45,804 nt of DNA from Vulcanimicrobiota bacterium (GTDB lineage Bacteria > Vulcanimicrobiota > Vulcanimicrobiia > Vulcanimicrobiales > Vulcanimicrobiaceae), in NCBI GenBank assembly GCA_003164495.1, contig PLTN01000167.1, positions 1 through 45,804 of the forward strand. The letters run 5' to 3'. Below are positions 32,215 through 40,108 of this stretch, piece after piece. Each line of letters starts with the position of its first letter. Positions within the stretch are counted from its first letter, which is position 1. The notes beneath the pieces were generated by a model. The model was not told the origin of the DNA, made no database searches, and worked only from the letters and a program-made list of their open reading frames with translations. Made by a program: the position numbers and the translations under genes.

Positions 32215-33794
32215 CTAAGCGATTTCAGGTCATTATCGTCGGCGGCGGTCCGGTAGGCGTCGGACTCGCGGTCGACCTCGGACTCCGCGGTATCTCGTGC
32301 GCGCTCATCGAGCGGCGCACGCAACTGCAGAACATTCCGAAGGGTCAAAACCTGACGCCGCGCACCCTCGAGCATTTTTATTTTTGGGGCATCGCCGACA
32401 AGCTGCGCGCCGAACGCATCATGCCCAAGGGGTATCCGATCGCGGGCATGACCGCGTACGGTAACCTGATGAGCGAGTACTGGTACATCGTGCCGCAGCG
32501 CGAGCTCGTGCGCAAGTTCTACTTCGAAGACGTCGAGCGGCTACCGCAGTACCTTACCGAAAAAGTGCTGCGCAACCGGATGGCCGAATTGCCGAGCGTC
32601 ACAAATTACTTCGGTTGGACCGCCGAGACGATCGCCCAGGATGCGACCGGCGTGCGCGTGACGATCAAGGAGAGCGACGGCACGCAGCGCGAGGAACTCG
32701 AGGGCGACTACATCGTCGGTTGCGACGGCGCGAACTCGTTCGTGCGCGGCCAGGCCGGGATCGAACGCGGCGGCACGGACTTCGAGCAGGTCATGGTGCT
32801 CGCCGTGTTCCGCTCGAAAGAGCTGCACGAAGCGCTCAAGCGGTTTCCCGAACGCGGAACGTACAACGTGCTCGATCCCGACGCCAAGGGCTACTGGAAC
32901 TTCTTCGGCCGGGTCGACGTCGGCGAATCGTTTTTCTTTCACGCGCCGGTGCCGCCGAATTCGACCAAGGACAATTACGATTTTCTCGCGCTCATCCAGC
33001 GCGTCGCCGGCTTCCCGGTCAAGGTCGAGTTCGACTACGTGGGCTTTTGGGATCTGCGCGTTGCGGTTGCCGAAACGTATCAGGTCGGGCGCGTGCTGAT
33101 TGCCGGCGATGCGGCGCACAGCCATCCGCCGTACGGCGGTTACGGATTGAATAGCGGGCTCGAAGACGCAAAGAATCTCGGCTGGAAGCTGGCCGCGACG
33201 CTGCAAGGCTGGGGCGGACCGGAACTCATCGGTTCCTATAGCGACGAGCGGCGGCCGATCTTCAAGGAAACCGGCGAAGATTTCATTGCGGCCGGCATCA
33301 ACGAAAGCGCGGAATGGCTGAAGCTGCACAACCCCGCGCGTGACAAAGCGGAGTTCGAGGCCGCGTGGGCCGAGCGTAAGGCGAAAGCCGGTCAGAACAT
33401 CCTGAGCTACGAGCCGAACTATGAAGGTTCGCCCGTCGTCGCAGGGCCGCCCGGCGGCAAGAGCGGTGCGCACGGAACGCACACCTGGTCGGCCCGCGCC
33501 GGACATCATCTCGCACCGCAACCGCTCTCATCGGGGAAGAACGTGTTCGAAGAGCTGGGCGCGGGATTCACGTTGCTGGCGTTCGACGCGCCCGATGCCG
33601 ACGTGCGAGCGTTCGAGCAGGCTGCGGCCGCCGCGAAGATTCCGCTCAAGGTGATCCGCGATACGTTCGCCGGCGGGCGTGAAGCCTACGAGCAGCACCT
33701 CGTGCTCGTGCGGCCCGATCAGTTCGTTGCTTGGACCGGCGCCGAGTCGCCTGCCGACGTATCCGCCCTGCTGGCAAAAATGGTCGGCCGCTAA
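32211..33794 (+). CDS. FAD-dependent aromatic monooxygenase (PHBH/MhpA-like)
   Basis: A group-A flavin hydroxylase, about 527 aa. The FAD-binding GGGPVG (residues 11-16) in QVIIVGGGPVGVGLAVDLG and the second FAD motif GDAAHSHPPYGGYGLN (about 299-314) are intact. Residues beyond 420 form the thioredoxin-like C-terminal domain (LVRPDQFVAWTG). In this frame there is no ATG, GTG or TTG between the stop at 32154 and the ATG at 32421, yet the FAD motif lies in that interval. The start must therefore be CTG 32172, ATT 32205 or ATA 32211; I mark ATA, which overlaps the previous TAG and gives an ideal N-terminus (MAKRFQVIIVGG). It would hydroxylate the product of the dioxygenase. The end overlaps the convergent gene by 4 bp. 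Confidence 0.9.
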   Translation: MAKRFQVIIVGGGPVGVGLAVDLGLRGISCALIERRTQLQNIPKGQNLTPRTLEHFYFWGIADKLRAERIMPKGYPIAGMTAYGNLMSEYWYIVPQRELVRKFYFEDVERLPQYLTEKVLRNRMAELPSVTNYFGWTAETIAQDATGVRVTIKESDGTQREELEGDYIVGCDGANSFVRGQAGIERGGTDFEQVMVLAVFRSKELHEALKRFPERGTYNVLDPDAKGYWNFFGRVDVGESFFFHAPVPPNSTKDNYDFLALIQRVAGFPVKVEFDYVGFWDLRVAVAETYQVGRVLIAGDAAHSHPPYGGYGLNSGLEDAKNLGWKLAATLQGWGGPELIGSYSDERRPIFKETGEDFIAAGINESAEWLKLHNPARDKAEFEAAWAERKAKAGQNILSYEPNYEGSPVVAGPPGGKSGAHGTHTWSARAGHHLAPQPLSSGKNVFEELGAGFTLLAFDAPDADVRAFEQAAAAAKIPLKVIRDTFAGGREAYEQHLVLVRPDQFVAWTGAESPADVSALLAKMVGR

Positions 33795-34738
33795 CCCGTC
33801 TCGCGCGTGGAGTAGTACGCTTCCGTAGCGGGGTGAAGTCTGAGGCTCTTGGGCAGCTCCGGGCGAAAGCCGGAGAACGAGAAGCCGAACGTGTTGTCGA
33901 GGATGCGTTCGTCTTCGAGTGCCGCCAACACGGCGCGCACGACCTCATCGGGAACGCCGGACAACCCGTAGATGTAATGCTGATGCCAGCCCGCGACGGC
34001 GATGTCTTCATCCACGCCGGGTAGGAGCCGCGCCGGTAAGGTGATCTTCGTTGCACCCCAATCGGCGTTGATCGTATCGAGGATCGCTTCGTCGAAGTGC
34101 AGGAAGCGCAGATCGAGTAGCGTGGTCAGGTCGCGAGCCCAGTCGGAGCAGCCGTTGATGTAGAGGAAGAAGCCGTTGGCCGCCCCGCTCTCGGCGTATT
34201 CGCGCGTGCGGCTCTTCATCACGTTCGGTCCGGTCGCGCTCGCGCGCTCGGCCGCGGTGCGTTGCGCGATGGGGTTGAGATCGGTGCCGCCCCAGGCAGC
34301 CAAGCTCGCACGCGTGATGCCGTGTTCGCGCATGATCCGCTCGATGTAGATCCCGACGAGGTTGTCATCTGACGGGATGACGGCCTTCCACGGGTAACGC
34401 CGCTCCGCGAGCTCCTTGAGCGACGTGATGCCGCTGGCGCGATCGACCGCCGCCGCCAAGTAGTATGGGATGTTCAGCGGCGCCACGACGCACAGCTCCG
34501 GAATTTTCTCGTTCGCGAAGACGTCGAGGCCGCGTTGCGCCCAGTCGACGAATTGCGGCAGCGTTATCCCGAGCAGCGATTCGCCGCTCGCAACCGAGAG
34601 CACGTTGCGAACGTTGCTCGAGCGCGTGTTGACGTCGAGTTCCACGCCCTTGCGCTCAAGCGCGGCCTTGAGAAGTTTTGCCCCCTCCCACCAGTACGAG
34701 CCGATACCGCTCGCGGCAAACGGTATGCGCGCGACCAT
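33791..34738 (-). CDS. TAXI/NMT1-like solute-binding-fold protein without signal peptide
   Basis: A 315-aa protein with the fold of TAXI-type TRAP receptors and NMT1-like binding proteins: ASGIGSYWWEGAKLLKAALE, SGESLLGITLPQFVDWA, and a C-terminal GLSGVPDEVVRAVLAALE as in TAXI proteins. It begins MVARIPFAASG, directly with the first strand, so no export signal exists. The preceding LLM gene ends in TAG immediately followed by this ATG, so the start is firm. It may be cytoplasmic, acting as a ligand carrier or sensor next to the flavin oxidoreductase, or rely on another exported partner. Confidence 0.8.
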   Translation of the reverse strand: MVARIPFAASGIGSYWWEGAKLLKAALERKGVELDVNTRSSNVRNVLSVASGESLLGITLPQFVDWAQRGLDVFANEKIPELCVVAPLNIPYYLAAAVDRASGITSLKELAERRYPWKAVIPSDDNLVGIYIERIMREHGITRASLAAWGGTDLNPIAQRTAAERASATGPNVMKSRTREYAESGAANGFFLYINGCSDWARDLTTLLDLRFLHFDEAILDTINADWGATKITLPARLLPGVDEDIAVAGWHQHYIYGLSGVPDEVVRAVLAALEDERILDNTFGFSFSGFRPELPKSLRLHPATEAYYSTRETG

Positions 34739-35893
34739 CTATACTGTGACGGGAGTTCGTGCTCGCAGTTGCGGGATGACGTCGCGCGCGAAGCGCTCGA
34801 TGTTGCGCATCGTCGCTTCGTGCGGCAGCGTGCCGAACTGGAGCAGCGCGAGGAAGTGGCCGAGGCCGAGCGTGCGTTCGTGTTCCGCCAACTGATCGCG
34901 GACGGTCGCCGCCGATCCGCAGATGAGCTGGCCGCTCTCGATGAGCTGGTCGATCGTGCGCGCGCCGCCGGCTTGGCTCGATTTTGCTTCCAGCACCGCA
35001 TTGGCCGACGCGAGGCTGAGGTAGCCCGGCGGCCGCACCATCTCCGGCGTCATGCGCAAGAATTTGTTCGCGAACGATTCGATGTGCGGTTGCGCTTCAG
35101 CGCGCGCCGAAGCGTCGGTCTCGCCCACGAAGACCGGCGCCATCCAGCCGACCTGCTCCGGCGTCGCGGTGTAACCGGCTTTTTGCGCTTCCTCGCGATA
35201 CATGTCGAGAAACTTCTTCACGGCGGCCACCGGGCTGTAGGTTTGCAAGTAGGTGTACTTGCGTTCGGCGGCCGCCGCCCACACGATCGTTTCGCGGCTG
35301 CCCTGCGAGGGGATCCAGATCGGCGGGTGCGGCTGCTGATACGGACGCGGCCACGTGTTGACGTACCGGAAATCGTAGTGCTTCCCGCGCCAGTGAAAGG
35401 GGCCCGTTTCGGTCCACGCGCGCACGATCAGGTCGTGGGCCTCGCCGAAGCGCTCGTGCGAGAACGCCGGGTTCATGTTCCACGAGTGATACTCGGCCCC
35501 GATCCCGCGCACGAAGCCCGCGATCAGGCGTCCGCCCGTGATGTTGTCGATCATCGAGAACTCTTCGGCGATCACGCACGGGTTGTTGACCAGCGGTAAG
35601 GCGCGTCCGAGCACGGCGAGCGATCCGCGCGTCCGTCGCGCGAGCGCGCCGGCGATCACGCCGGGCGTCGGCATGAGGCCGTAGGCGTTCTGATGGTGCT
35701 CGTTGATGCCGATGCCGTCGAAGCCGAGCTGATCGGCGTATTCGAGTTCATCGAGGTAGCGATTGTAGAGCGCGTGGCCCTTCACCGGATCGTAATAGCT
35801 GTTGGGCAGCGTGACCCATGCCGATTCGTAGCGGTCGGTGTACGACAGATCGAGATCCGCGTACGGCATCAAATGGAACGCAATGAATTTCAT
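34739..35893 (-). CDS. LLM-class (luciferase-like) flavin-dependent oxidoreductase, second copy
   Basis: A 384-aa flavin oxidoreductase: MKFIAFHLMPY, LGFDGIGINEHHQNAYG, FSMIDNITGGRLIAGFVRG and PPIWIPSQGSRETIVWAAA. It resembles the protein at 25860 only at family level. The start ATG overlaps the stop of the alpha/beta hydrolase (ATGA, 35890-35893), and its TAG directly touches the ATG of the binding-fold gene. This makes a three-gene minus-strand operon: hydrolase, monooxygenase, binding protein. The longer open frame upstream overlaps the hydrolase and is dropped. Reduced flavin must come from elsewhere. Confidence 0.92.
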   Translation of the reverse strand: MKFIAFHLMPYADLDLSYTDRYESAWVTLPNSYYDPVKGHALYNRYLDELEYADQLGFDGIGINEHHQNAYGLMPTPGVIAGALARRTRGSLAVLGRALPLVNNPCVIAEEFSMIDNITGGRLIAGFVRGIGAEYHSWNMNPAFSHERFGEAHDLIVRAWTETGPFHWRGKHYDFRYVNTWPRPYQQPHPPIWIPSQGSRETIVWAAAAERKYTYLQTYSPVAAVKKFLDMYREEAQKAGYTATPEQVGWMAPVFVGETDASARAEAQPHIESFANKFLRMTPEMVRPPGYLSLASANAVLEAKSSQAGGARTIDQLIESGQLICGSAATVRDQLAEHERTLGLGHFLALLQFGTLPHEATMRNIERFARDVIPQLRARTPVTV

Positions 35894-36666
35894 TTGAGTC
35901 CTCCCTGGATGAAGGCGGCAACGGCCGCGGCGAACGCTTGCGGTTGTTCGACGTGGGGCAGATGACCGGCGGCGGCAACGAGCTGCGTGCGCGCGCCGGG
36001 GATCGCGGCGGCGAACGTCTCGGCCTGGCGCGGCGGAAACACCGCGTCCTGCTCGCCCCACACGATCAGCGCCGGCAGCCGCAGCCGGTGCAGCCATTTC
36101 GCGAGTTGCGGATCGTAGAAGCGCGGGCACCACGCGACGCGCGCCGTCATCAGCGCGTTCTTCGGCTGTTGCGCAAGAAACGCGTCGTCGGTGGGAGCGT
36201 GGCTGACGTCGGTGTACGAAGCTTTGCGCAGAGCCTCGGGCGAGAGCATGAACGTGTCGACGCCGTCTTCGGTCAACGGCAAGCCCGCCGCATCGACGAG
36301 CACGAGCGCGCGCAGGTCGCGCGTGTCGCGCAAGGCGAGTTCGCACGCGATCCAGCCGCCGATTCCGTGCCCGGCGAGGATGACGTCATGCAAGCCGAGT
36401 GCCTCGATGAACGCGCGGTAGAAGTGGGCGAGGTCGCCGATCGTATCGAGCCACGGCGGCGTGGACGATTGCCCGAAGCCGGGATGATCGGGCACGATCA
36501 CGTCAAAGCGCCCGGCCAGCTCGGCCATGAACGGTTGCCAATCGGTAAAGGCGTCGCTGCCGTGCAAGAACAGCAGCGGCGGTCCCGAGCCGCCGCGCAG
36601 GACGCTGACCTGTGTGCCTTCAACCGTGTGCGTCGAGCGGCTTGCTGCCGCCGCTACGGAGCTCAT
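35890..36666 (-). CDS. Alpha/beta hydrolase-fold protein lacking the nucleophile serine
   Basis: A 258-aa alpha/beta hydrolase fold: LLFLHGSDAF (oxyanion), DHPGFGQSS, VWGEQDAVFPP (acid) and GHLPHVEQP (His). At the nucleophile elbow the expected G-x-S-x-G reads GHGIGG with G101 in place of Ser; the DNA is clear (ggg cac gga atc ggc). The acid and the His are conserved, so the protein is either inactive as a hydrolase or uses another chemistry, as do non-hydrolytic members of this fold. It starts an operon with the LLM enzyme, and is divergent from the binding-protein gene at 36685. Confidence 0.88.
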   Translation of the reverse strand: MSSVAAAASRSTHTVEGTQVSVLRGGSGPPLLFLHGSDAFTDWQPFMAELAGRFDVIVPDHPGFGQSSTPPWLDTIGDLAHFYRAFIEALGLHDVILAGHGIGGWIACELALRDTRDLRALVLVDAAGLPLTEDGVDTFMLSPEALRKASYTDVSHAPTDDAFLAQQPKNALMTARVAWCPRFYDPQLAKWLHRLRLPALIVWGEQDAVFPPRQAETFAAAIPGARTQLVAAAGHLPHVEQPQAFAAAVAAFIQGGLK

Positions 36667-36684
36667 GAAGGATGCCGTTCACCG

Positions 36685-37650
36685 ATGAGAGTTGAGAACC
36701 CCGCGCCCGCTATGCCGCGCTCAGCCGCGATGACGCTCATCGCCGGCGGCCTGCTCGCTGCTGCGCGCCCGGCGCAGGCGCAGACCACGCCGGCAACGGT
36801 GCGCATCGGTTCGCTGGCGATCGACGCGTCGGGCGAATCGTACTACGGTGTCGACAGCGGCATCTTCGCGAGCAACGGCATTTCCCCGCAGATCACGACG
36901 CTCAATACGGGTTCGGCGATCATCACGGCGGTGCTGGCCGGCGATCTCGACGTGGGCATTGCCAACCCGCTGCAGATCGCGACCGGCATCGCGCGCAACA
37001 TCCCGCTCGTGATGCTCGCGCCCGCCGCGCTCTACTCGCTGCGCGATGCGAACGCCAACCTCGTCGTCGCCAAGAACTCGCCGTTCAAAACGCCCAAAGA
37101 TTTGGTCGGCGCGACCTTCGGTGTTTCGAGCCTCGCCGATTTCAATCAGCTCACCCTGCTCGCCTATCTCGATCTGAACGGCGTCCCGCGGGACAGCGTA
37201 CACTTCGTCGAGCTGCCGTTCAGCCAGATCAGCGCGGCGCTCGAGCGCGGCACGATCCAGGCGGGGGTGATCACGGAACCGTTCAAGACCGACGGCGTGC
37301 GCGCGGGCCAGATCCGCGACTTCGGCGACACGTACCTTACGATCGCGCCGGAGATCGCACCGATCTACTGGTTCACGACGAAGGGCTGGGTCCAGAAGAA
37401 CCCCGACGTTGCGAAACGGATGGTCGCCGCGATCTACGCGACCGCAAAGTGGGCGAACACGCACACCAAGGAGTCCGGCGAAACGCTTGCGCGCATCGCC
37501 AAGATGGACCCCGCGGTCGTCGCGAACATGAAGCGACTCTACTTCGCGACGAGCAACGACCGCAAGTACACGGTCAACACGCTCGCGCTCGCCACCCGTT
37601 ACGGGATGCTGCCGCGCCCCGTAACGTTCGAAGAGTTCAGCGCCTTCTAG
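36685..37650 (+). CDS. NMT1/THI5-type substrate-binding protein (paralogue H)
   Basis: A 321-aa exported protein. From ATG 36685 it has an N-terminal tail before the signal core (MTLIAGGLLAAARPAQA); an alternative start is ATG 36712, which matches the start of its paralogue at 43254. A GAAGGA about 12 nt before 36685 supports the longer form. ESYYGVDSGIFASNGI, GDLDVGIANPLQIATGIARN and FKTPKDLVGATFGVSSL are shared almost block for block with 42307-43254. Its stop shares a CTAG with the convergent bicupin gene. It stands alone, 18 bp from the divergent hydrolase. Confidence 0.9.
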   Translation: MRVENPAPAMPRSAAMTLIAGGLLAAARPAQAQTTPATVRIGSLAIDASGESYYGVDSGIFASNGISPQITTLNTGSAIITAVLAGDLDVGIANPLQIATGIARNIPLVMLAPAALYSLRDANANLVVAKNSPFKTPKDLVGATFGVSSLADFNQLTLLAYLDLNGVPRDSVHFVELPFSQISAALERGTIQAGVITEPFKTDGVRAGQIRDFGDTYLTIAPEIAPIYWFTTKGWVQKNPDVAKRMVAAIYATAKWANTHTKESGETLARIAKMDPAVVANMKRLYFATSNDRKYTVNTLALATRYGMLPRPVTFEEFSAF

Positions 37651-38741
37651 ACGCCGACCGTTTCGCGATTGGTCGCGAAGCCGTCTTCAGCGCCCAGCAC
37701 TGCGAACGGCTGCGCGAGGTTCTCTTGCCAGAGCAGCGAGCCCATCGCGATGTTGAGCGGCGAATCTTGAATCGTCAACTCGTACACCGGCGCGTTGTTC
37801 GAGGCGTGGTTGTGAATGCCCCAACCCGGTGCTGAGAGCATCAAGTCGCCGGCTTTCCAATCGAATCGGGTGCCCTCGACGATGCTGTATCCGCTGCCTT
37901 CGAAGTAGTAGTTGATCGCGGCGGCGGTGTGGCGATGCGGCCGGTCGACGATGTTCGCCGGACGCAGGCACATCGTGGCGAAGAAGTTGTGCGTCGTGCC
38001 GTTGGTGTGGCCGGTCGCCGGGTTGAACAGCAAATACAGGCGGCGTCCGCGGTACTTCTGACCGAGCGCTTCGAGTTTGTCGAGATGCTCCTTGATCGCC
38101 GCCCACTTCCAGAACAGCGACTTCGACGGAACGACGTCGGGATTGACGAGCTTCTCGTACGGCATGAGATACGCGCCGTCGGCGAGTTCGAACGTACCGA
38201 ACGGGTTCTGATCGTGCTTCTCATCGGAATGCGTCGCGGCGGGTGCGGGCTCGAGCGACGCTGCGGGCGGATTCTCATCGACGATGTGGACGTTCATCTT
38301 TTCGAGCAGCGCCGCGTTCGAATAGGTCAGGCGCACCTGTCGTTCGCCGGTCGTGTTTTCGACGACGTAGGCATCCATCGACGGCGTGTTCCACACGTCG
38401 TGGCGATCGAACGCAAAGCGTTTACCGGCGACGTTGGCCGTGCCCGATCCCCTGATGCAGAAGTTCACCTGACTCGAGTTGTGGCGGATCGGCGCGGTGC
38501 TCTCGCCGGGCAACAGCACATCGAGCGAAACGCGAATCCCGGGTGCGAGCCCGAGTCCGGGTTCGGTCGAGTTCGGGTGCACGATCAGGGAGCGCCGGCG
38601 GCCGTCGGCGGGACGGGGCAGCGCGCTCAAGCGCTCGATCTCCGCGTCGATCGCTTCCTTCGGAATGATGACCGAAGGCCATAGCGTGAGCGGCGGTGAT
38701 ACCGCGCCCGTGCGGTCGACGAAGAACTTCGAGTAATCCAT
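37647..38741 (-). CDS. Bicupin, gentisate 1,2-dioxygenase-like
   Basis: A 364-aa protein with two cupin domains. The C-terminal cupin (about 250-345) has a complete metal site in RPHRHTAAAINYYFEGSG (H269, H271) and GWGIHNHAS (H310 or H312). The N-terminal cupin keeps the fold (PIRHNSSQVNFCIRGSG, about 84-100) but has H-N-S instead of H-x-H, so it probably does not bind metal. In gentisate and 1-hydroxy-2-naphthoate dioxygenases the iron is in the N-terminal cupin, so the arrangement here is reversed. Ring cleavage of a hydroxylated aromatic acid remains the best guess. The ATG at 38741 is 7 nt after the cyclodeaminase stop. Confidence 0.85.
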   Translation of the reverse strand: MDYSKFFVDRTGAVSPPLTLWPSVIIPKEAIDAEIERLSALPRPADGRRRSLIVHPNSTEPGLGLAPGIRVSLDVLLPGESTAPIRHNSSQVNFCIRGSGTANVAGKRFAFDRHDVWNTPSMDAYVVENTTGERQVRLTYSNAALLEKMNVHIVDENPPAASLEPAPAATHSDEKHDQNPFGTFELADGAYLMPYEKLVNPDVVPSKSLFWKWAAIKEHLDKLEALGQKYRGRRLYLLFNPATGHTNGTTHNFFATMCLRPANIVDRPHRHTAAAINYYFEGSGYSIVEGTRFDWKAGDLMLSAPGWGIHNHASNNAPVYELTIQDSPLNIAMGSLLWQENLAQPFAVLGAEDGFATNRETVGV

Positions 38742-38748
38742 GGTGTAC

Positions 38749-39768
38749 CTACGCTTTGGCGGTTGAGTTGTAACGGATGGGAACGTTTACCCGTGGTGGT
38801 ATTTCGCGACCGAGGCCGCGTTGCCGTGCAAGCTCGTGCACTTTGATCCCGAGCGCGAGGTCGGAGATGCCCATGCCCATCGCTTTGAAGAGCGTGACGT
38901 CGGCGCCGTCCGGCCGGGAGGCGTTCGAGGCAACCAGGCGGCTCAACGGAACGACCGCGTCCCATGCGGGTCCGCCGGCCGCGCCGTAATACTCGCGGAA
39001 TTCGCGCGAGAGCGTTTGGGTTTGCGGCACGCTGTCGGCGCTGACGACCGCGCAGCGCGCGAGCAGCTGCGGCTCGAACTCGGCTCGTTCGGGCACGATC
39101 GCCCCGACCGCGTTGACGTGCACGCCCCGGGGGGCGCCGGCCGCGGTCAGCACCGGCGAGGTCGCCCGCGTGGCGAGCGTGATGACGTCGGTCCCCGCGA
39201 AGGCCTCCTCGGCGGAGCTCGTGTCGACCGCCTCGACCTCGGGGAACGTCGCCGCCAGCTTGGCGACCAGCGCGGCCCGGTTGGCGGGGGTCGGGCTCCA
39301 TACCCGGACGCGGCGGATATCGCGCACGGCGAGGACGGCGGCCACCTGCGGCAACGCCTGCTTCCCCGATCCGACGATCGTCATTTCGCGCGCGTCGGCC
39401 CGGGCCAGCCGCCCGGTGGCGACGGCGCTGATGCCGGCGGTCCGGAGCTGGCCGAGGGCGAAGGCCTCGATCACCGCGAGCACGGACCCGTTTTTCGCAT
39501 CGAAGAGCAGGACAAGCGGTCCGGTCCCGCCCGCGGTATGGGTCCAGGTCTTGGTCCCGACCACCCCGGCGCCGGGGACCGCCGCCCCGATCGCGTGGAG
39601 CGTGTCGTGACCATTAAAGGTGACGACGGTCTTCGTCATGTTCTCGGCCGCGCCCGAAGGCTCGAGGCGGAGGGTCTCTTCGAGGGCGCTCAGCGCCAGG
39701 GGCAAGTCGATCAAGCTGACGACGTCGGCTTCGCTGATCCAGATCGGGTTCACCCGGGTGGTATTCAC
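38749..39768 (-). CDS. Ornithine cyclodeaminase/mu-crystallin family protein
   Basis: A 339-aa NAD(P)-dependent protein. The Rossmann segment REMTIVGSGKQALPQVAAVL and the VGTKTWTH, LGQLRTAGISAVAT and HVNAVGAIVPERAE blocks are standard for the family, whose members catalyse cyclodeamination, imine reduction or oxidation of amino acids. A GTG at 39768 is the start used; a GTG a few codons downstream is also possible. It is 7 bp upstream of the bicupin on the same strand, so it is probably cotranscribed. Why an amino-acid-type dehydrogenase accompanies a ring-cleaving cupin is not clear. Confidence 0.9.
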   Translation of the reverse strand: MNTTRVNPIWISEADVVSLIDLPLALSALEETLRLEPSGAAENMTKTVVTFNGHDTLHAIGAAVPGAGVVGTKTWTHTAGGTGPLVLLFDAKNGSVLAVIEAFALGQLRTAGISAVATGRLARADAREMTIVGSGKQALPQVAAVLAVRDIRRVRVWSPTPANRAALVAKLAATFPEVEAVDTSSAEEAFAGTDVITLATRATSPVLTAAGAPRGVHVNAVGAIVPERAEFEPQLLARCAVVSADSVPQTQTLSREFREYYGAAGGPAWDAVVPLSRLVASNASRPDGADVTLFKAMGMGISDLALGIKVHELARQRGLGREIPPRVNVPIRYNSTAKA

Positions 39769-40108
39769 CCTAGGCCGGCGGGTTCTTCGTCCCCCGGCGG
39801 CCCAGAGTGTGACCCGGCTTGCTGGTAAAGCGTCCAGAATCTGCGACTTAAGCCGAGGAAGAAAGTTTCAAGGCGCGAAGAGCTTTCGACGAAAGTCGCT
39901 GCCCTTGCTATGCCGGGACAAGCGGCGTTCGTTTGCAGTGCTCATTCCGATGTCCGTGTCCGGCGATTTGCGACCTACTTACGAGGGGCGAAGCTCCAAC
40001 ACAGCAGAGGAACGCATGCAAGACCTCATCTCGACTCGGTGCGTCGATTACGCGGAAGAAAAATTCCACGGATCGCCGGCGCCAATCTATGGAGGCCTCT
40101 TAACTCGT
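39769..40108 (+). other. 340-bp spacer and probable 5' leader of the porin gene
   Basis: There is no gene here on either strand that I can support. It must hold promoters for the divergent cyclodeaminase and porin genes. CTTTCGACGAAAG (about 39881-39893), within GCGA...TCGC, forms a hairpin, followed by a CCCTTGCTATGCCGGGACAAG segment that can fold. I could not match it to a known riboswitch. An ATG at 40016 has a good AGAGG 5 nt before it and is in frame with the porin, giving a possible 31-aa N-terminal extension; a GGAGG lies at 40091, 13 nt before the preferred start. Confidence 0.45.

Noticed and set aside
39840..40000. Cyclic-di-GMP, TPP, cobalamin or glutamine-type riboswitch before the porin
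   Set aside because: I compared the segment with the conserved cores I remember and found no match beyond short fragments.
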